A stretch of DNA of 64,000 nt from Candidatus Obscuribacterales bacterium (GCA_019750335.1 JAIEOQ010000008.1:62001-126000); one strand, 5' to 3'. Positions 1-10,899 are shown, counted from the stretch's first letter. A program made the numbers and translations. The notes: a model not told the origin generated them from the letters alone.

Positions 1-75
1 CTGTCAGATCGCGATCGAAAAGTATCATAAACGTAGGGCTCTTAACCGGGAAAAGCTTATATCCTTAACTGTTAA

Positions 76-1590
<1,515 letters not shown>

Positions 1591-1592
1591 GC

Positions 1593-2180
1593 ATGAAAAA
1601 AACACAAGCGACCGAAAATAGTGAAAACAAGCCTAGCAACAGGCGTGCGTTCCTGTTCGGTCGCTTGGAAAATGAAGTGGTGATTCCGGTAATCAGACGT
1701 TTGCTTCGCTTAAACGATCGCGACAGCAAAACGCCGATTGATCTGTATATCAACTCAGCTGGCGGTAACGGTTACAACGCCGACGCCATCACTGCCGTAA
1801 TCAATTCAATTAAAGCGCCGGTCAACACTATTTGTTTGGGTCATGCCCTTTCCGGAGCCTGCGAAATTTTAGCGGCCGGCACCGGTTGGCGCCAAGCTTA
1901 TGAATTCTCCACTTTGATGTTCCATCAGACTCTTTGGGAAGCTGACGGCGACATTACCAACTTGGAGATTCAAGCTAAACAAGGACAAAAATTCAGAGAC
2001 GCTCAGATCGAGCTTCTTAGCCGTTGTACCGGACAAGACAAGAAAAAATTGCGCCAAGATATCGAACGCGATTTTTATCTTTCCGCTCGCGAAGCGAAAG
2101 CTTACGGCTTAATCGACGAAATTATCGGGCACTCAGTGCCTTCCGCCCGTAATAAAAGCAAAAACGATCGCAAATCTTGA
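1593..2180 (+). CDS. ClpP-like serine peptidase encoded between atpD and atpC
   Basis: 195 residues, about the length of ClpP. The Clp peptidase fold is recognisable: an INSAGG segment (canonical NSPGG) at 53-58, the nucleophile Ser87 in GHALSGA, His111 in MFHQT and Asp160 in ERDFYLSA, followed by the typical EAKAYGLIDEI. The Ser-His-Asp triad is therefore intact, so this is not obviously an inactive ClpR-type subunit. ClpP normally forms a tetradecamer capped by ClpX, ClpA or ClpC in the cytoplasm; whether this divergent copy does so is unknown. Its start is 2 bp after the atpD stop and its stop 15 bp before atpC, so it should be co-transcribed with both. The N-terminal 20 residues and the C-terminal tail are polar and not conserved ClpP sequence. 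Family assignment is firm; the physiological role is not. Confidence 0.88.
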   Translation: MKKTQATENSENKPSNRRAFLFGRLENEVVIPVIRRLLRLNDRDSKTPIDLYINSAGGNGYNADAITAVINSIKAPVNTICLGHALSGACEILAAGTGWRQAYEFSTLMFHQTLWEADGDITNLEIQAKQGQKFRDAQIELLSRCTGQDKKKLRQDIERDFYLSAREAKAYGLIDEIIGHSVPSARNKSKNDRKS

Positions 2181-2195
2181 GGATGAGAAAAGCAT

Positions 2196-2621
2196 ATGCC
2201 CGGAACCTTAACTCTCAGAATAGTCACTCCTGAACGGGTCGTTCTCGAACAACCGGTTGAACAAGTCACAGCTCATGCCGTTGACGGAGAGCTTTCCATT
2301 CTTCCCGATCACGAACCTTTGGTCACACCATTGGCCATCGATATGCTTCATTACAAAACAAACAAAGAAGATGAGTTTGCTGCCGTGATGGGCGGAATTC
2401 TTGAAGTTAGAAACAACGAAGTAACCGTTCTCAGCGATGTAGCTGAACTTGATACCGAAATCGATACAGCTCGCGCCCATTTAGCTAAAGAACGCGCTGA
2501 AGCCGAAAAAACGCAAAAGACCGACAAGATGGATGTGTATGTCACCGAAATGGCTGTTTCACGTGCCATCGCTCGTTTGAAAGCAGTCGAATACAGACAG
2601 CGCAAACGCAAACACGTTTAG
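2196..2621 (+). CDS. atpC: F1-ATPase subunit epsilon
   Basis: 141 residues: an N-terminal beta-sandwich (LTLRIVTPERVV, then GELSILPDHEPLVTPL) and a C-terminal two-helix region rich in Ala, Glu, Lys and Arg. Epsilon is part of the central stalk of ATP synthase, couples rotation to catalysis and can inhibit ATP hydrolysis. A purine-rich stretch with AGGATGAG precedes the ATG. It is the third gene of the atpD/ClpP-like/atpC unit. Confidence 0.95.
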   Translation: MPGTLTLRIVTPERVVLEQPVEQVTAHAVDGELSILPDHEPLVTPLAIDMLHYKTNKEDEFAAVMGGILEVRNNEVTVLSDVAELDTEIDTARAHLAKERAEAEKTQKTDKMDVYVTEMAVSRAIARLKAVEYRQRKRKHV

Positions 2622-2638
2622 TTGCGCGAGTTCGTTTC

Positions 2639-3235
2639 ATGTTTCACTTTCTGACACTGCTTTTAACGGCATTTCTTTTAGCAGGCTGGTTTTGCTTGCC
2701 GGCTAATAGCCAGTCGCCGGCAACAATATTGAATGACGTCGTCAGCCAAAGTGACAGCTTGCGCAAAGCCTGTAAGTCTCTCGATCAAGAGATGAACCGT
2801 CATGCCGAAATTGCCGTTTGGAACGGTGTTTTTGGTGAGCCGAACATGGGTTACGACGAATATTCAACTTTTGACACCGAACCGATTGGTCCCGGATTAG
2901 CCTCAACTACAGAAGAAGGTCCTTTGCTGCCGCCCAACGACATCACCCTGAATAAATGGCTTAAAGAAATCGGCACCAGCAATAAAAATCTATTTGCCCT
3001 TCTTGCCTCATTTCAACTTCCGGCAAATGCCAGTCACGAAAGTTCAGCTCAATGGCAAGTTCTTGCAAATACAAACAGTTCTTTTCAGGATAATCTGAAC
3101 AAATTATCCGCGCTATTAGCCCAAGATAGTTACGATCAAAAAGATGCGGCTAAACTTACAAGCACCCTCGCCAATGAAGCTTCTGGCATGCACGAAATTG
3201 CCGGTCGCCTTGGTAAGCTGATAAGGAAACCATGA
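2639..3235 (+). CDS. exported protein of unknown function
   Basis: 198 residues with a hydrophobic N-terminus (residues 3-20) and a likely signal-peptidase site near ANSQS, so it is predicted to be exported. The remainder is helical and Ser/Asn/Leu-rich, without a recognised motif. It follows atpC by 17 bp and its stop overlaps the next start by 4 bp (ATGA), so it is probably translationally coupled to the next exported protein. I do not recognise the family. The Shine-Dalgarno is weak. Confidence 0.75.
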   Translation: MFHFLTLLLTAFLLAGWFCLPANSQSPATILNDVVSQSDSLRKACKSLDQEMNRHAEIAVWNGVFGEPNMGYDEYSTFDTEPIGPGLASTTEEGPLLPPNDITLNKWLKEIGTSNKNLFALLASFQLPANASHESSAQWQVLANTNSSFQDNLNKLSALLAQDSYDQKDAAKLTSTLANEASGMHEIAGRLGKLIRKP

Positions 3236-4020
3236 GTAAAGTTTGCTCCACACTTTTTTCCTTATTCACTGCAGCCACCCTAGCTGCAAACGCTTCGCCC
3301 GCTAGTTTTACACCGGCAGGAAACTCCCATAACGGCACGATTAAATGCGAAGCACCACTTAGCGCTGTCGGTCCTTTGCCTTTACGGAAAGGTTCGGTGA
3401 CTGTCAACGGCAAAGTAATCACTGTTAAAGATTCAAACGAGTTCGGTGATGCGCCCCGGGTAATTCTTGCCGGTTCAGTACTGCGCTCCGAAGCCAATCT
3501 CGGCAGCGTCCCCTGTCATTTGACCGGACTGGTTTGTTTCTTTCTCGGCGATCGCCTGGAAAAGATTGACGACCCGGAAGCAGTCGATGTTATTTTTCGC
3601 AATGAAGGACAGATTCAAGGCAAGATTTTAGGAATTGAAGGCGACGAGATTATTATCGTGCGGGCGACACAACAACAACGCATTGCTTTATCCTCCGTGC
3701 TTTATATTCGCTCACCGCGAGTCTTTATCCTCAAAATAGACGGCAAAGAAGGTCTCCCTAACAAGGACGGCTCTCATCAATTCAACGCCGAATCAGCCTC
3801 CCTGCGTCCGACCGCCGCACCACGTTCGGTATCACTCAGCTCAGTAGTTCCTAACAGAAAACCGGACGGGCTTGACACTACAAGCTTAAACGAAAGCCGC
3901 GCAATCACCCCATCAAGCTTCTTCGAAGACGATGACGGGCTAGGCGCACCGCAACCAAAGCCAACAAGACAACAAAGCTTCCGCCAGCGGATGAACTTGC
4001 CGAACTGGATTGAAGAATAA
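3232..4020 (+). CDS. exported protein of unknown function
   Basis: 262 residues with a signal peptide (cleavage probable near NASPAS). The central part (roughly 60-165) is beta-rich, with short alternating hydrophobic strands such as GSVTVNGKVITVKD and GKILGIEGDEIIIV. The C-terminal third is Pro/Ser/Arg-rich and low complexity. AAGGAAAC precedes the ATG, which overlaps the upstream stop by 4 bp. No family is recognised; a role in the envelope is only inferred from export. Confidence 0.75.
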   Translation: MSKVCSTLFSLFTAATLAANASPASFTPAGNSHNGTIKCEAPLSAVGPLPLRKGSVTVNGKVITVKDSNEFGDAPRVILAGSVLRSEANLGSVPCHLTGLVCFFLGDRLEKIDDPEAVDVIFRNEGQIQGKILGIEGDEIIIVRATQQQRIALSSVLYIRSPRVFILKIDGKEGLPNKDGSHQFNAESASLRPTAAPRSVSLSSVVPNRKPDGLDTTSLNESRAITPSSFFEDDDGLGAPQPKPTRQQSFRQRMNLPNWIEE

Positions 4021-4025
4021 AAGAA

Positions 4026-5159
4026 CTACATTACGCCGTGGCCCTGCATGCTTGCCAGATCTTGATTACGAGTAGACTTTTTCGCTACAAGCGGCTTGTT
4101 ACCCAGTGCGCCGGAAACAGCGTCTTCGCTGCTTATAGCCGACATCATCGACTCGCTGAATGACAAAAGAACCGGGTTGCGCGTCAAAATTGCCGTATTG
4201 TAAGCAGTCATACTTTGACCGATTTCAAAATTTACTCGTTTGAAGCGACTTTCAAGACGTTTGTCCAGATAAAGCTCTTTCAAGAGTTTAGTTTCTTCCG
4301 GACCGCCGGCGGCCATAGAATAAACGAATGCCGCCAATTGCGCTGCCGGAGCCACAACCGTCGGGCTGAACATAGCAATTGAAAGAGTGGTGTTAATTAC
4401 TTTGGCACTGGCACGAACAATATTTTTATGAACATTGTAGTTGTGCAATGCACGCCGGGCGTAGCTCACGACCGGATCGTTTTGCAATGACTGTTTTACC
4501 AAAGTCTCGCTTTTGCTTTGCAGGTCCATCATATCCATGGACTGCTGTTTGAAATAAGACTCAGGGACAGTAATTTGATCCGCCCAAGCAAATATTGAAT
4601 CAGCCGCTTTTTTAGCTTCGACTTCACCGACCAACTCTTTCAATGGAGCCATAGCAACTTCAACAGCTTTTTGTTTGTGAGCAGCATCACTTGCTGGTAG
4701 TCCCGCCGCCTGAGCAATCTGCATCAAGCTAGCAAAAATTTTGCTGTGTTTTTCGTCCAAACTTTTTTGCTGTATAAAATCCACCGACGACTGGCTTTTC
4801 AGGCGAAATTTTTCTTCTAGAATCACGTCCGCCGCTTCGCTCGAAAACTCAAAGCCACGATACTCCGTGGCCATCTGCACGACCTGTCTTATACCGGCAG
4901 CGCTTTTGCCCATAATGCCGTGGTAGTGCTTGGCTTTAGCTCCGAGAATCTCTTTTTGTTCATCCCGCTCTTGAGCGGTATGGAGCAAACGCTCAAGAAG
5001 TTCATCGGGAGTCGGTCCCACATATTCGGAAACCACACCTTTAAGACTGACGGTTGAAAGTTCGCTTTCCTCGGCTAAAACCGAATTTTGGCTAAAACCA
5101 GCCAAACCAGATAGCACCAAGCCTAGACTAATATTTTTCGCGGCTTTTCTGCTGAACAT
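4026..5159 (-). CDS. exported alpha-helical protein of unknown function
   Basis: 377 residues if started at the ATG whose complement ends at 5159. That start gives a clean signal peptide (FSRKAAKNIS, a hydrophobic stretch, then VLAEES) and is preceded by a GGGG-containing purine stretch; the longer frame (to 5201) would bury the signal behind 14 charged residues. The mature part is almost entirely helical with Ala, Lys, Glu and Gln, and a hydrophobic stretch near the middle (VINTTLSIAMFSPTVVAPAA). No catalytic motif is seen. Its stop lies 5 bp from the stop of the convergent gene ending at 4020. Confidence 0.7.
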   Translation of the reverse strand: MFSRKAAKNISLGLVLSGLAGFSQNSVLAEESELSTVSLKGVVSEYVGPTPDELLERLLHTAQERDEQKEILGAKAKHYHGIMGKSAAGIRQVVQMATEYRGFEFSSEAADVILEEKFRLKSQSSVDFIQQKSLDEKHSKIFASLMQIAQAAGLPASDAAHKQKAVEVAMAPLKELVGEVEAKKAADSIFAWADQITVPESYFKQQSMDMMDLQSKSETLVKQSLQNDPVVSYARRALHNYNVHKNIVRASAKVINTTLSIAMFSPTVVAPAAQLAAFVYSMAAGGPEETKLLKELYLDKRLESRFKRVNFEIGQSMTAYNTAILTRNPVLLSFSESMMSAISSEDAVSGALGNKPLVAKKSTRNQDLASMQGHGVM

Positions 5160-5294
5160 CCCTATTTCCCCATCCAACACAGTATGGCGCGACCGGGACA
5201 ATCATACCCCTTTTCAAGACGACAAGCCTTAAGCTTAGCCAAGAGATGTTGTCATGAGAAGCGTCAAGACTCGCTCACTTGAAATTGCCTTAAT

Positions 5295-6221
5295 TTAGTC
5301 GTGCCGATTTTCTAAGAGCAAGACCGTCTTTACTCTAGTTTCGGGATTTTTGCCGCAAACAACCGAAGCCGAATCTGGACTTGAAGTTAATCTCTTTTTG
5401 TCCGAACAAAAGCGTACAAACATTGTTGTTGAAGCGCCGCCATCCAAATTAATCGCCTGCTGGCAACCAAGTTTTTTCATCAAGTCAGCCATCTGAAATA
5501 TGGTCAAACCGGAAGTACCGTCTTCTTGTCCTTTGCCTGCCACAGCAACAAACAAAGCATAGCCATCGCCGGTAATACCAAAAGCGCTACGGGCCGCTGC
5601 TTTGCGGCAACCGATTGAATCAGCCTCTTTACCGTCTTGTTGCAAGCGAATAAAAGCCTCTTCCTTGGCACGACAAACAGGCAAAAGTTGCGGACCGGCT
5701 TGCAGAGAATCGGTTAAGGTATAGCCGGCTTTAAGCAGGCTGTCGTGTGTCGCTATCTCTATTTCAGGCATATTCTTAGCGTTTTTAAGAAAGCGGATTT
5801 CACTGCGTCGATAAATCGTATCGAGAAAAGGTTTGAGTCGTGGATTGGTGACCAATGCCTGATTGTCGTGGGGGTCAGCAAGCATCTTTCCGTCGATTAC
5901 GACATAGCTTGCGCTTTCTCCGTCACTTAAGTTGAAATAGCCGCCGTTAATGCCGGCACAAGCCTTATTATCTTGCGTCAAACGAGAAGTCGGTGCCGTC
6001 GCCGCGCCCATTGCCGGACGAACTTTTAGCTTGCGCAAGTCAGCCACAATTACATGAACATGGCTTTCTTTACCCAAGAAATAAGTATAGTAGGATGCAC
6101 CGCAAGCTAACTTTTGCGGCTCTTTCAAATCGCGCCAGGAAGTTTCAGCAGAAGAACTGGCCATACCCGTACCATAAAGTGTCAAAGCGCTTAATAGAGC
6201 CAAACACAATTGTAATTTCAA
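5295..6221 (-). CDS. exported phosphodiester-glycosidase (NAGPA-like) protein
   Basis: 308 residues starting with TTG; GGAG eight bases upstream supports that start. A signal peptide (1-26) is followed by features of the NAGPA/DUF2233 phosphodiester glycosidase family: GINGGYF near 90-96, SLQAGPQL near 173, ARSAFGIT near 210 and NLDGGASTTM at 258-267. Family members cleave sugar phosphodiesters such as GlcNAc-1-phosphodiesters, or act on exopolysaccharide and cell-wall material. Substrate here is unknown; export suggests an envelope glycan. A second member lies at 18221-19786. It is divergent from the TPR/aspartic-protease gene 46 bp away. Confidence 0.82.
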   Translation of the reverse strand: MKLQLCLALLSALTLYGTGMASSSAETSWRDLKEPQKLACGASYYTYFLGKESHVHVIVADLRKLKVRPAMGAATAPTSRLTQDNKACAGINGGYFNLSDGESASYVVIDGKMLADPHDNQALVTNPRLKPFLDTIYRRSEIRFLKNAKNMPEIEIATHDSLLKAGYTLTDSLQAGPQLLPVCRAKEEAFIRLQQDGKEADSIGCRKAAARSAFGITGDGYALFVAVAGKGQEDGTSGLTIFQMADLMKKLGCQQAINLDGGASTTMFVRFCSDKKRLTSSPDSASVVCGKNPETRVKTVLLLENRHD

Positions 6222-6267
6222 TCTTCAATCTCCATCGCCAAAATAAATATAACAGCCACCGGCAGAT

Positions 6268-7464
6268 ATGTCCCGGCTAAATATGGGTAAGTCTACATCA
6301 ATGAAATCAGCGAACAGATTTTATTGGAACATTGGATTTGCTTTTTTTGCCGCATTTTGTCTGGCAAATAGTTCCACTTGCCACGCTGACGACACTGCTT
6401 ATTTACGCGGTGTAAGTTTCTACAATGAAAAAAACTATCCCCAAGCGCTCAAACATTTTGTGGCAGCAGTAAAAACAAATCCGAACAACGCTACGGCTCT
6501 TTATTATGCTGGACTTTGTTATTCACGCAGCAATGCTCACGATCAAGCAAGCCAGATTTTCCGCTTAATCGTTCAACGTTTTCCTAAATCACAAGAAGCA
6601 AAGCTCGCTTCCACTTATCTTTCCGCAGCGCCGGCAAGCCCTGTACAAACCACCACCACTGCGGCGTCCGCTGCCCGAAGCGAATCACTTCCGGATCAAG
6701 TAATCATCCCATTTTCCAAAGGCTTAGGCGGACACCTGATGGTGGACGGCGAGCTGAACGGACGGCCGCTACGTATGATTTTTGATACCGGCGCCAACAG
6801 TTGTTGTTTCGGACAGAACTCACTTGATCAAGCCGGTGTCAGCGAGCAAGCCAGCCGCAATGCCGGATACGCTAGCGGCGTTGGCGGTAACATACCTGTA
6901 AAAACAATGACCGCCTCGATAAAAGCCGGTAATTTATGCCGACGCTTACCGATACTTGTACAAAAGAATTTGTTTGCACCGCTTTTAGGACAACCTTTTT
7001 ATGAAGGTTATGACTATTACATAGACAACAACGCCGGCATCATTCGCTTTACCAAACAAGGCAGCAACTCCAAAAGTCAGTCTTTCGACAGCGTTGAAAT
7101 TCCTTATGTGGAGATGGGCTCATCCCATATTTTTGTTGAAGCCGATATCGACGGCTGCAAATTGCCGGTTTGTTTTGATACCGGAGCTGGTGGCGGCATC
7201 TCAATGTCTCTAACCCAACTGGCTGCTGCCGGCATGAGCATCCCCCAAGATGCAGTACCGACAAGAGTGCGCGGTGTAGCCGGCGAATCTCTTGCTTGGA
7301 CATTCAAAGCGCGCGTGGTCCGAGTCGGCGCCATTCAAAAAGCCGGGCTGCCGGTGACAGTGCTTCAAGGCAGCTTACCTTGCGCTTTAATTGGCGAAGA
7401 TTTTTTCGGTCAACGCACTTATACAATAGATAAAGTCAAAAAAGTAATCCGTTTTTCGCGTTAA
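6268..7464 (+). CDS. exported protein with TPR region and two retropepsin-like aspartic protease domains
   Basis: 398 residues as framed; starts at 6283 or 6301 are equally possible, and the last puts the signal peptide (hydrophobic, ending near CHADD) at the N-terminus. A TPR-like region (about 43-115, GVSFYNEKNYPQALKHF) leads to two copies of an aspartyl protease-like unit: IFDTGANS with Asp173 and CFDTGAGG with Asp304, each followed by hydrophobic-GG/GQ segments (LLGQPF, LIGEDFF). Retropepsin-type domains normally dimerise to form one active site; here two half-sites sit in one chain, as in pepsins, so an intramolecular pair is possible. Likely periplasmic. Substrate unknown. Confidence 0.82.
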   Translation: MSRLNMGKSTSMKSANRFYWNIGFAFFAAFCLANSSTCHADDTAYLRGVSFYNEKNYPQALKHFVAAVKTNPNNATALYYAGLCYSRSNAHDQASQIFRLIVQRFPKSQEAKLASTYLSAAPASPVQTTTTAASAARSESLPDQVIIPFSKGLGGHLMVDGELNGRPLRMIFDTGANSCCFGQNSLDQAGVSEQASRNAGYASGVGGNIPVKTMTASIKAGNLCRRLPILVQKNLFAPLLGQPFYEGYDYYIDNNAGIIRFTKQGSNSKSQSFDSVEIPYVEMGSSHIFVEADIDGCKLPVCFDTGAGGGISMSLTQLAAAGMSIPQDAVPTRVRGVAGESLAWTFKARVVRVGAIQKAGLPVTVLQGSLPCALIGEDFFGQRTYTIDKVKKVIRFSR

Positions 7465-7466
7465 GT

Positions 7467-7856
7467 TTAATCCTTAAAACGCGGACGATTCGGGCTTTGC
7501 TTCCAAGGAATTTCAATTTCGCGTGTCGGAGCTCCAGCTTTATCCGCGGGAGTCCCTTCTGCTGGTTTAGGCGTGAATACGATATATCTGACTTCGCCTT
7601 TTTCATTTTTCACTAAATCAGCATCAATTGTGTTGCTCTTGTCGCAATCTTTATTGATCTTCTCAGCTACAGCTTTCATCAACTCCGGGTCGTGTTGCAG
7701 CATATTCACTTCATCACCAATACGCTCTAAGCTCGCTACAACATCATTGCCGCTTTTTGAATCCAGGCTTTTAGAAACTTCACTCTCAATAACGGTGGCT
7801 ACACGGTCAATCTCACGCGCAGTTGCCTGTTCCTTAAAATTACCCGGTTCCGCCAT
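7467..7856 (-). CDS. small acidic protein of unknown function
   Basis: 129 residues, no signal peptide, helical first half (AREIDRVATVIESEV) and a Pro/Lys/Glu-rich tail ending in NRPRFKD. GAGG nine bases before the ATG supports the start. The stop lies 2 bp from the stop of the convergent gene. I recognise no family. Confidence 0.6.
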   Translation of the reverse strand: MAEPGNFKEQATAREIDRVATVIESEVSKSLDSKSGNDVVASLERIGDEVNMLQHDPELMKAVAEKINKDCDKSNTIDADLVKNEKGEVRYIVFTPKPAEGTPADKAGAPTREIEIPWKQSPNRPRFKD

Positions 7857-7937
7857 TATTTGGACCTCGTTAAACTTGAAGAGTGCATTCTATTAAATAC
7901 CCGCTTTTCCCATTTTTTTACCAAAAAGCCGCAAAGC

Positions 7938-7970
7938 AAAAGGAGATGGGCTTTTGACCCATCTCCTTTT
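7938..7970 (-). terminator. strong bidirectional intrinsic terminator
   Basis: Perfect 13-bp inverted repeat AAAAGGAGATGGG / CCCATCTCCTTTT with a 7-nt loop. The A/T ends give a T-tract on either strand. It lies 20 bp after the aldehyde dehydrogenase stop on the minus strand and before the small gene at 7467-7856, so it most likely ends the dehydrogenase transcript. Confidence 0.85.
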
Positions 7971-7989
7971 AAGATTAATCGCTGGATTA

Positions 7990-9489
7990 TTAGTCAGCCA
8001 AGTTCATCCAAACACTCTTGATGTTTGTATAAAGCTCGATTGAATGTTTACCAAGCTCGCGACCATAACCGCTCATCTTGTAACCGCCGAACGGCATTTG
8101 CGGGTCGAACATGTTGTAGCAGTTAACCCAGATCGTGCCGGCTTTGATGTGGGAAGCGAATTTATGCGCTTTTTTCACATCGCGGGTCCAGACAGCTCCG
8201 GAAAGACCGAAAGTGGTCTTGTTGGCTTGCTCAGCTACTTCTTCCATTGAGCTGAAAGGAATAACGGCAAGAACCGGTCCGAAGACTTCTTCTTGAGCGA
8301 TTCTCATGGTGTTGTTGACACCGGAGAAGATGGTCGGCTTAACGAAATAGCCGTCAGCCAAGTCGCCTTCAGTTGGGTGTTCACCACCACAAACCAGCTG
8401 GGCACCTTCTTTCTTAGCGATTTCACAATAGCTGAGAATGCGATCCATCTGTTCTTTGGAGACTTGCGGTCCGATTTGAGTTTTTTCGTCCAAACCGTTG
8501 CCTTGACGCATCTTGCCAACACGCTCGCTGAGCTTGGACAAGAATTCGTCATGAATTCCTTTTTCCAGGAACAAGCGCGATCCGGCGCAGCAAACTTGAC
8601 CTTGGTTGAAGAAGATACCCATGATTGCGCCTTTGACAGCAGCATCGATATCAGCATCAGCAAAAACGATATTCGGCGCTTTACCACCAAGCTCGAGTGA
8701 TACTCTCTTCAAGTTGCCCATTGAAGCACGAACGATTTCACGTCCGGTTTTGTCTTCACCGGTGAAAGCAACTTTATCGATATCCATATGTTCAGAAATA
8801 GCTGAACCAGCGGCATTCGGTCCAAAACCGGTAATGATATTGAGCACGCCGTCCGGAATGCCAACTTCGCAAGCCAACTCACCAATGCGCAAAGCGGTCA
8901 AAGGTGTTTGTTCAGCCGGCTTAAGCACAACTGCGTTACCGCAAGCCAGAGCCGGTCCCAACTTCCAGGCTGCCATCAGCATCGGGAAGTTCCAAGGAAT
9001 GATTTGACCGACTACACCAACCGGTTCACGCAAAGTGTAGGTGAAAAAGTTGCTGTTGACGTTAGTAGTTTCGCCTTCCAGCTTGGTGCACCAACCGGCG
9101 TAATAACGGAAGGTTTCTACGGTTTGGACGACATCGACCCAACGCGATTCTTTAATCGGTTTGCCGTTATCCAAAGTTTCAATTTGAGCAAACTCGTCAG
9201 CACGCTTTTCAATTTCGTCAGCCAATTTATAAAGAAGTTTGGCACGTTCGGCAGCAGCCATTTTACGCCAAGGACCTTCTTCAACAGCTTTTCTTGCTGC
9301 TTTTACAGCTTTATCAACATCAGCTTTGCTGCCTTCGGCAACTTTGGCAATCACTTTGCCTGTAGCCGGGTTCACTGTTTCAAAAGTTTTGCCGGATTCA
9401 GCGGCAACCCACTTTCCATCGACAAGAAGTTTCTTGTCTTGCTTCAACCACTCTTCACAAAGAAGTTTCTTTTCTTGGACTACAGCCAC
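7990..9489 (-). CDS. NAD(P)-dependent aldehyde dehydrogenase
   Basis: 499 residues from a GTG start (complement of 9487-9489), chosen because GGAGGG lies 7 bases upstream; two ATGs upstream would add up to 15 residues without a ribosome site. Typical ALDH-superfamily sequence: VVGQIIPWNFP, ELGGKAPNIVFADAD with the general-base Glu, GQVCCAGSR with the catalytic Cys, EEVFGPVLAVIPF and the C-terminal PFGGYKMSGYGRELG. It oxidises an aldehyde to the acid in the cytosol; the sequence resembles the ALDH1/2-betaine aldehyde group, but the substrate cannot be read. Single-gene unit with its own terminator. Confidence 0.95.
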   Translation of the reverse strand: MAVVQEKKLLCEEWLKQDKKLLVDGKWVAAESGKTFETVNPATGKVIAKVAEGSKADVDKAVKAARKAVEEGPWRKMAAAERAKLLYKLADEIEKRADEFAQIETLDNGKPIKESRWVDVVQTVETFRYYAGWCTKLEGETTNVNSNFFTYTLREPVGVVGQIIPWNFPMLMAAWKLGPALACGNAVVLKPAEQTPLTALRIGELACEVGIPDGVLNIITGFGPNAAGSAISEHMDIDKVAFTGEDKTGREIVRASMGNLKRVSLELGGKAPNIVFADADIDAAVKGAIMGIFFNQGQVCCAGSRLFLEKGIHDEFLSKLSERVGKMRQGNGLDEKTQIGPQVSKEQMDRILSYCEIAKKEGAQLVCGGEHPTEGDLADGYFVKPTIFSGVNNTMRIAQEEVFGPVLAVIPFSSMEEVAEQANKTTFGLSGAVWTRDVKKAHKFASHIKAGTIWVNCYNMFDPQMPFGGYKMSGYGRELGKHSIELYTNIKSVWMNLAD

Positions 9490-9759
9490 TTTAAGACCCT
9501 CCAACAGGCATGTCATACCGCCAGTACTTTTCAAGGAATCTGGCTTCCGATGCGATTTCGGTTTAGATTAGCACGTTCTCCGCATTAGACATATCCAAAC
9601 GGTATAACCTTGATCTAATCTTCATTATTACCCAGCCCGCCGGATAAACGCCAGTTTCCAAGAATTCCTGGCAAGCCGCCAGGTTGAATGCCTAGGTAGT
9701 GATGACAATTTGTGGTTCAATAAAAAATATAATGTAGAAGCGAGGCAACCTTAGTTTTC
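9490..9759. other. divergent intergenic region
   Basis: About 270 bp between the aldehyde dehydrogenase (minus) and the TPR gene (plus). It contains a short hairpin CCTGGC/GCCAGG near 9668-9683 and a consensus -10 TATAAT at 9728-9733 on the plus strand, with only a poor -35 (TGACAA, 19 bp upstream). No credible gene was seen. Confidence 0.4.
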
Positions 9760-10896
9760 ATGGCACAAAAATATTCTTTTATCTGCTCTTCTCTGCTTTT
9801 GCTTCTGGTCATGGCTCCCGGCTCAACTTTGGCTAACGAAAAGCCTACTTACGCCAAAAAGATTCAGCTCGGACAACTGCTCTATTTCAACGGCAATGTC
9901 GATCAAGCAATCAAAGCTTTCAAATATGCAGCCGTGCTTAAGCCTGATGCTTTTGAACCGCATTTGAATCTGGTCAACATTTATGTGCAGAAACAAGATA
10001 TGCCAGCGGCCATTCATGAATGCCGCGAAGTACTGCGCTTGAAACCAGGTCAGAAAGACATTCATTTGATCCTCGCCAATCTTTTACGCAACCAGGCTTC
10101 GCAAACAAGCGACAGCGAAGAGCAGAAAAAGCTTCTGGAAGAAGCATCTACCGAAGCGAATCTCGCTCGTGAAGCCGGAGCCGATGAAGCGCTGATTGAG
10201 AATACTTTGGGCATTCTCGCCGTACAAAAAGGGGATCACGACAAAGCGCTTCATCATATAAACAACGCTCTGGATAAAAACAATAAATTGCCTGACGCCC
10301 ATTTGATTAAAGGTGTGCTTACTTTCAAAAAAGGCAACAAAGAAGAAGCGATAAGCGAGATTGAAACTGCAATCAAACAAAAAGGAAAACATGCCGAAGC
10401 GCGCAATACCAAAGGCGATATTTTATTCAGCATGAGTAAGCACGACGAAGCCATGGAAGAGTATCACAAAGCCACCAAAGATGATCCCAACTTTGCTCAA
10501 GCCTGGGCTGGTATGGCGAACATACTAATTCAACGCCAGCAATATGAAGAAGCGCTGGAAAAGCTAGAGAAAGCACATTCCATAAAACCGAACGACAAAA
10601 ATATCAATTACTCTTTGGCTGTTTGCTACGAGAAACTCGGACAAACGGACAAAGCCGTACTCTGCTTCAATGACGGTTTGATGGTGGAAAACGATGCCAC
10701 CATGGCCGCTCAAATTCGTATGCACGTTCAGCAGTTACAACGCGGTCAGCTTTTCAAGCTACCGGGGCTTGGCGCTCCAAGCGGCGGAATCGGCAATATC
10801 GGACCGGGCACGCACAACAATTACGGCGATTCATTTTTCAATGAATCCTTTAAAGATTTGATCAAAATCAAACCAGCAAGCAAAGAAAAAAAATAA
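9760..10896 (+). CDS. exported tetratricopeptide repeat protein
   Basis: 378 residues: signal peptide (1-26, ending ANEKP) followed by about eight TPR-type helix pairs up to residue 320 (for example LGQLLYFNGNVDQAIKAF, AEARNTKGDILFSMSKHDEAMEEY and NYSLAVCYEKLGQTDKAVLCF). The C-terminal 60 residues are Gly/Pro-rich. Such proteins scaffold periplasmic or membrane complexes; no partner is implied. Its stop lies 3 bp before the bpt start, so the two are probably co-transcribed. Confidence 0.85.
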   Translation: MAQKYSFICSSLLLLLVMAPGSTLANEKPTYAKKIQLGQLLYFNGNVDQAIKAFKYAAVLKPDAFEPHLNLVNIYVQKQDMPAAIHECREVLRLKPGQKDIHLILANLLRNQASQTSDSEEQKKLLEEASTEANLAREAGADEALIENTLGILAVQKGDHDKALHHINNALDKNNKLPDAHLIKGVLTFKKGNKEEAISEIETAIKQKGKHAEARNTKGDILFSMSKHDEAMEEYHKATKDDPNFAQAWAGMANILIQRQQYEEALEKLEKAHSIKPNDKNINYSLAVCYEKLGQTDKAVLCFNDGLMVENDATMAAQIRMHVQQLQRGQLFKLPGLGAPSGGIGNIGPGTHNNYGDSFFNESFKDLIKIKPASKEKK

Positions 10897-10899
10897 TCG

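Noticed and set aside
1..60. Possible end of an upstream gene
   Set aside because: Only about nine codons before a stop and no match to an ATP-synthase subunit C-terminus; nothing can be supported.
8304..9588. Several long frames opposite the aldehyde dehydrogenase
   Set aside because: Shadow frames of a strongly conserved coding sequence.
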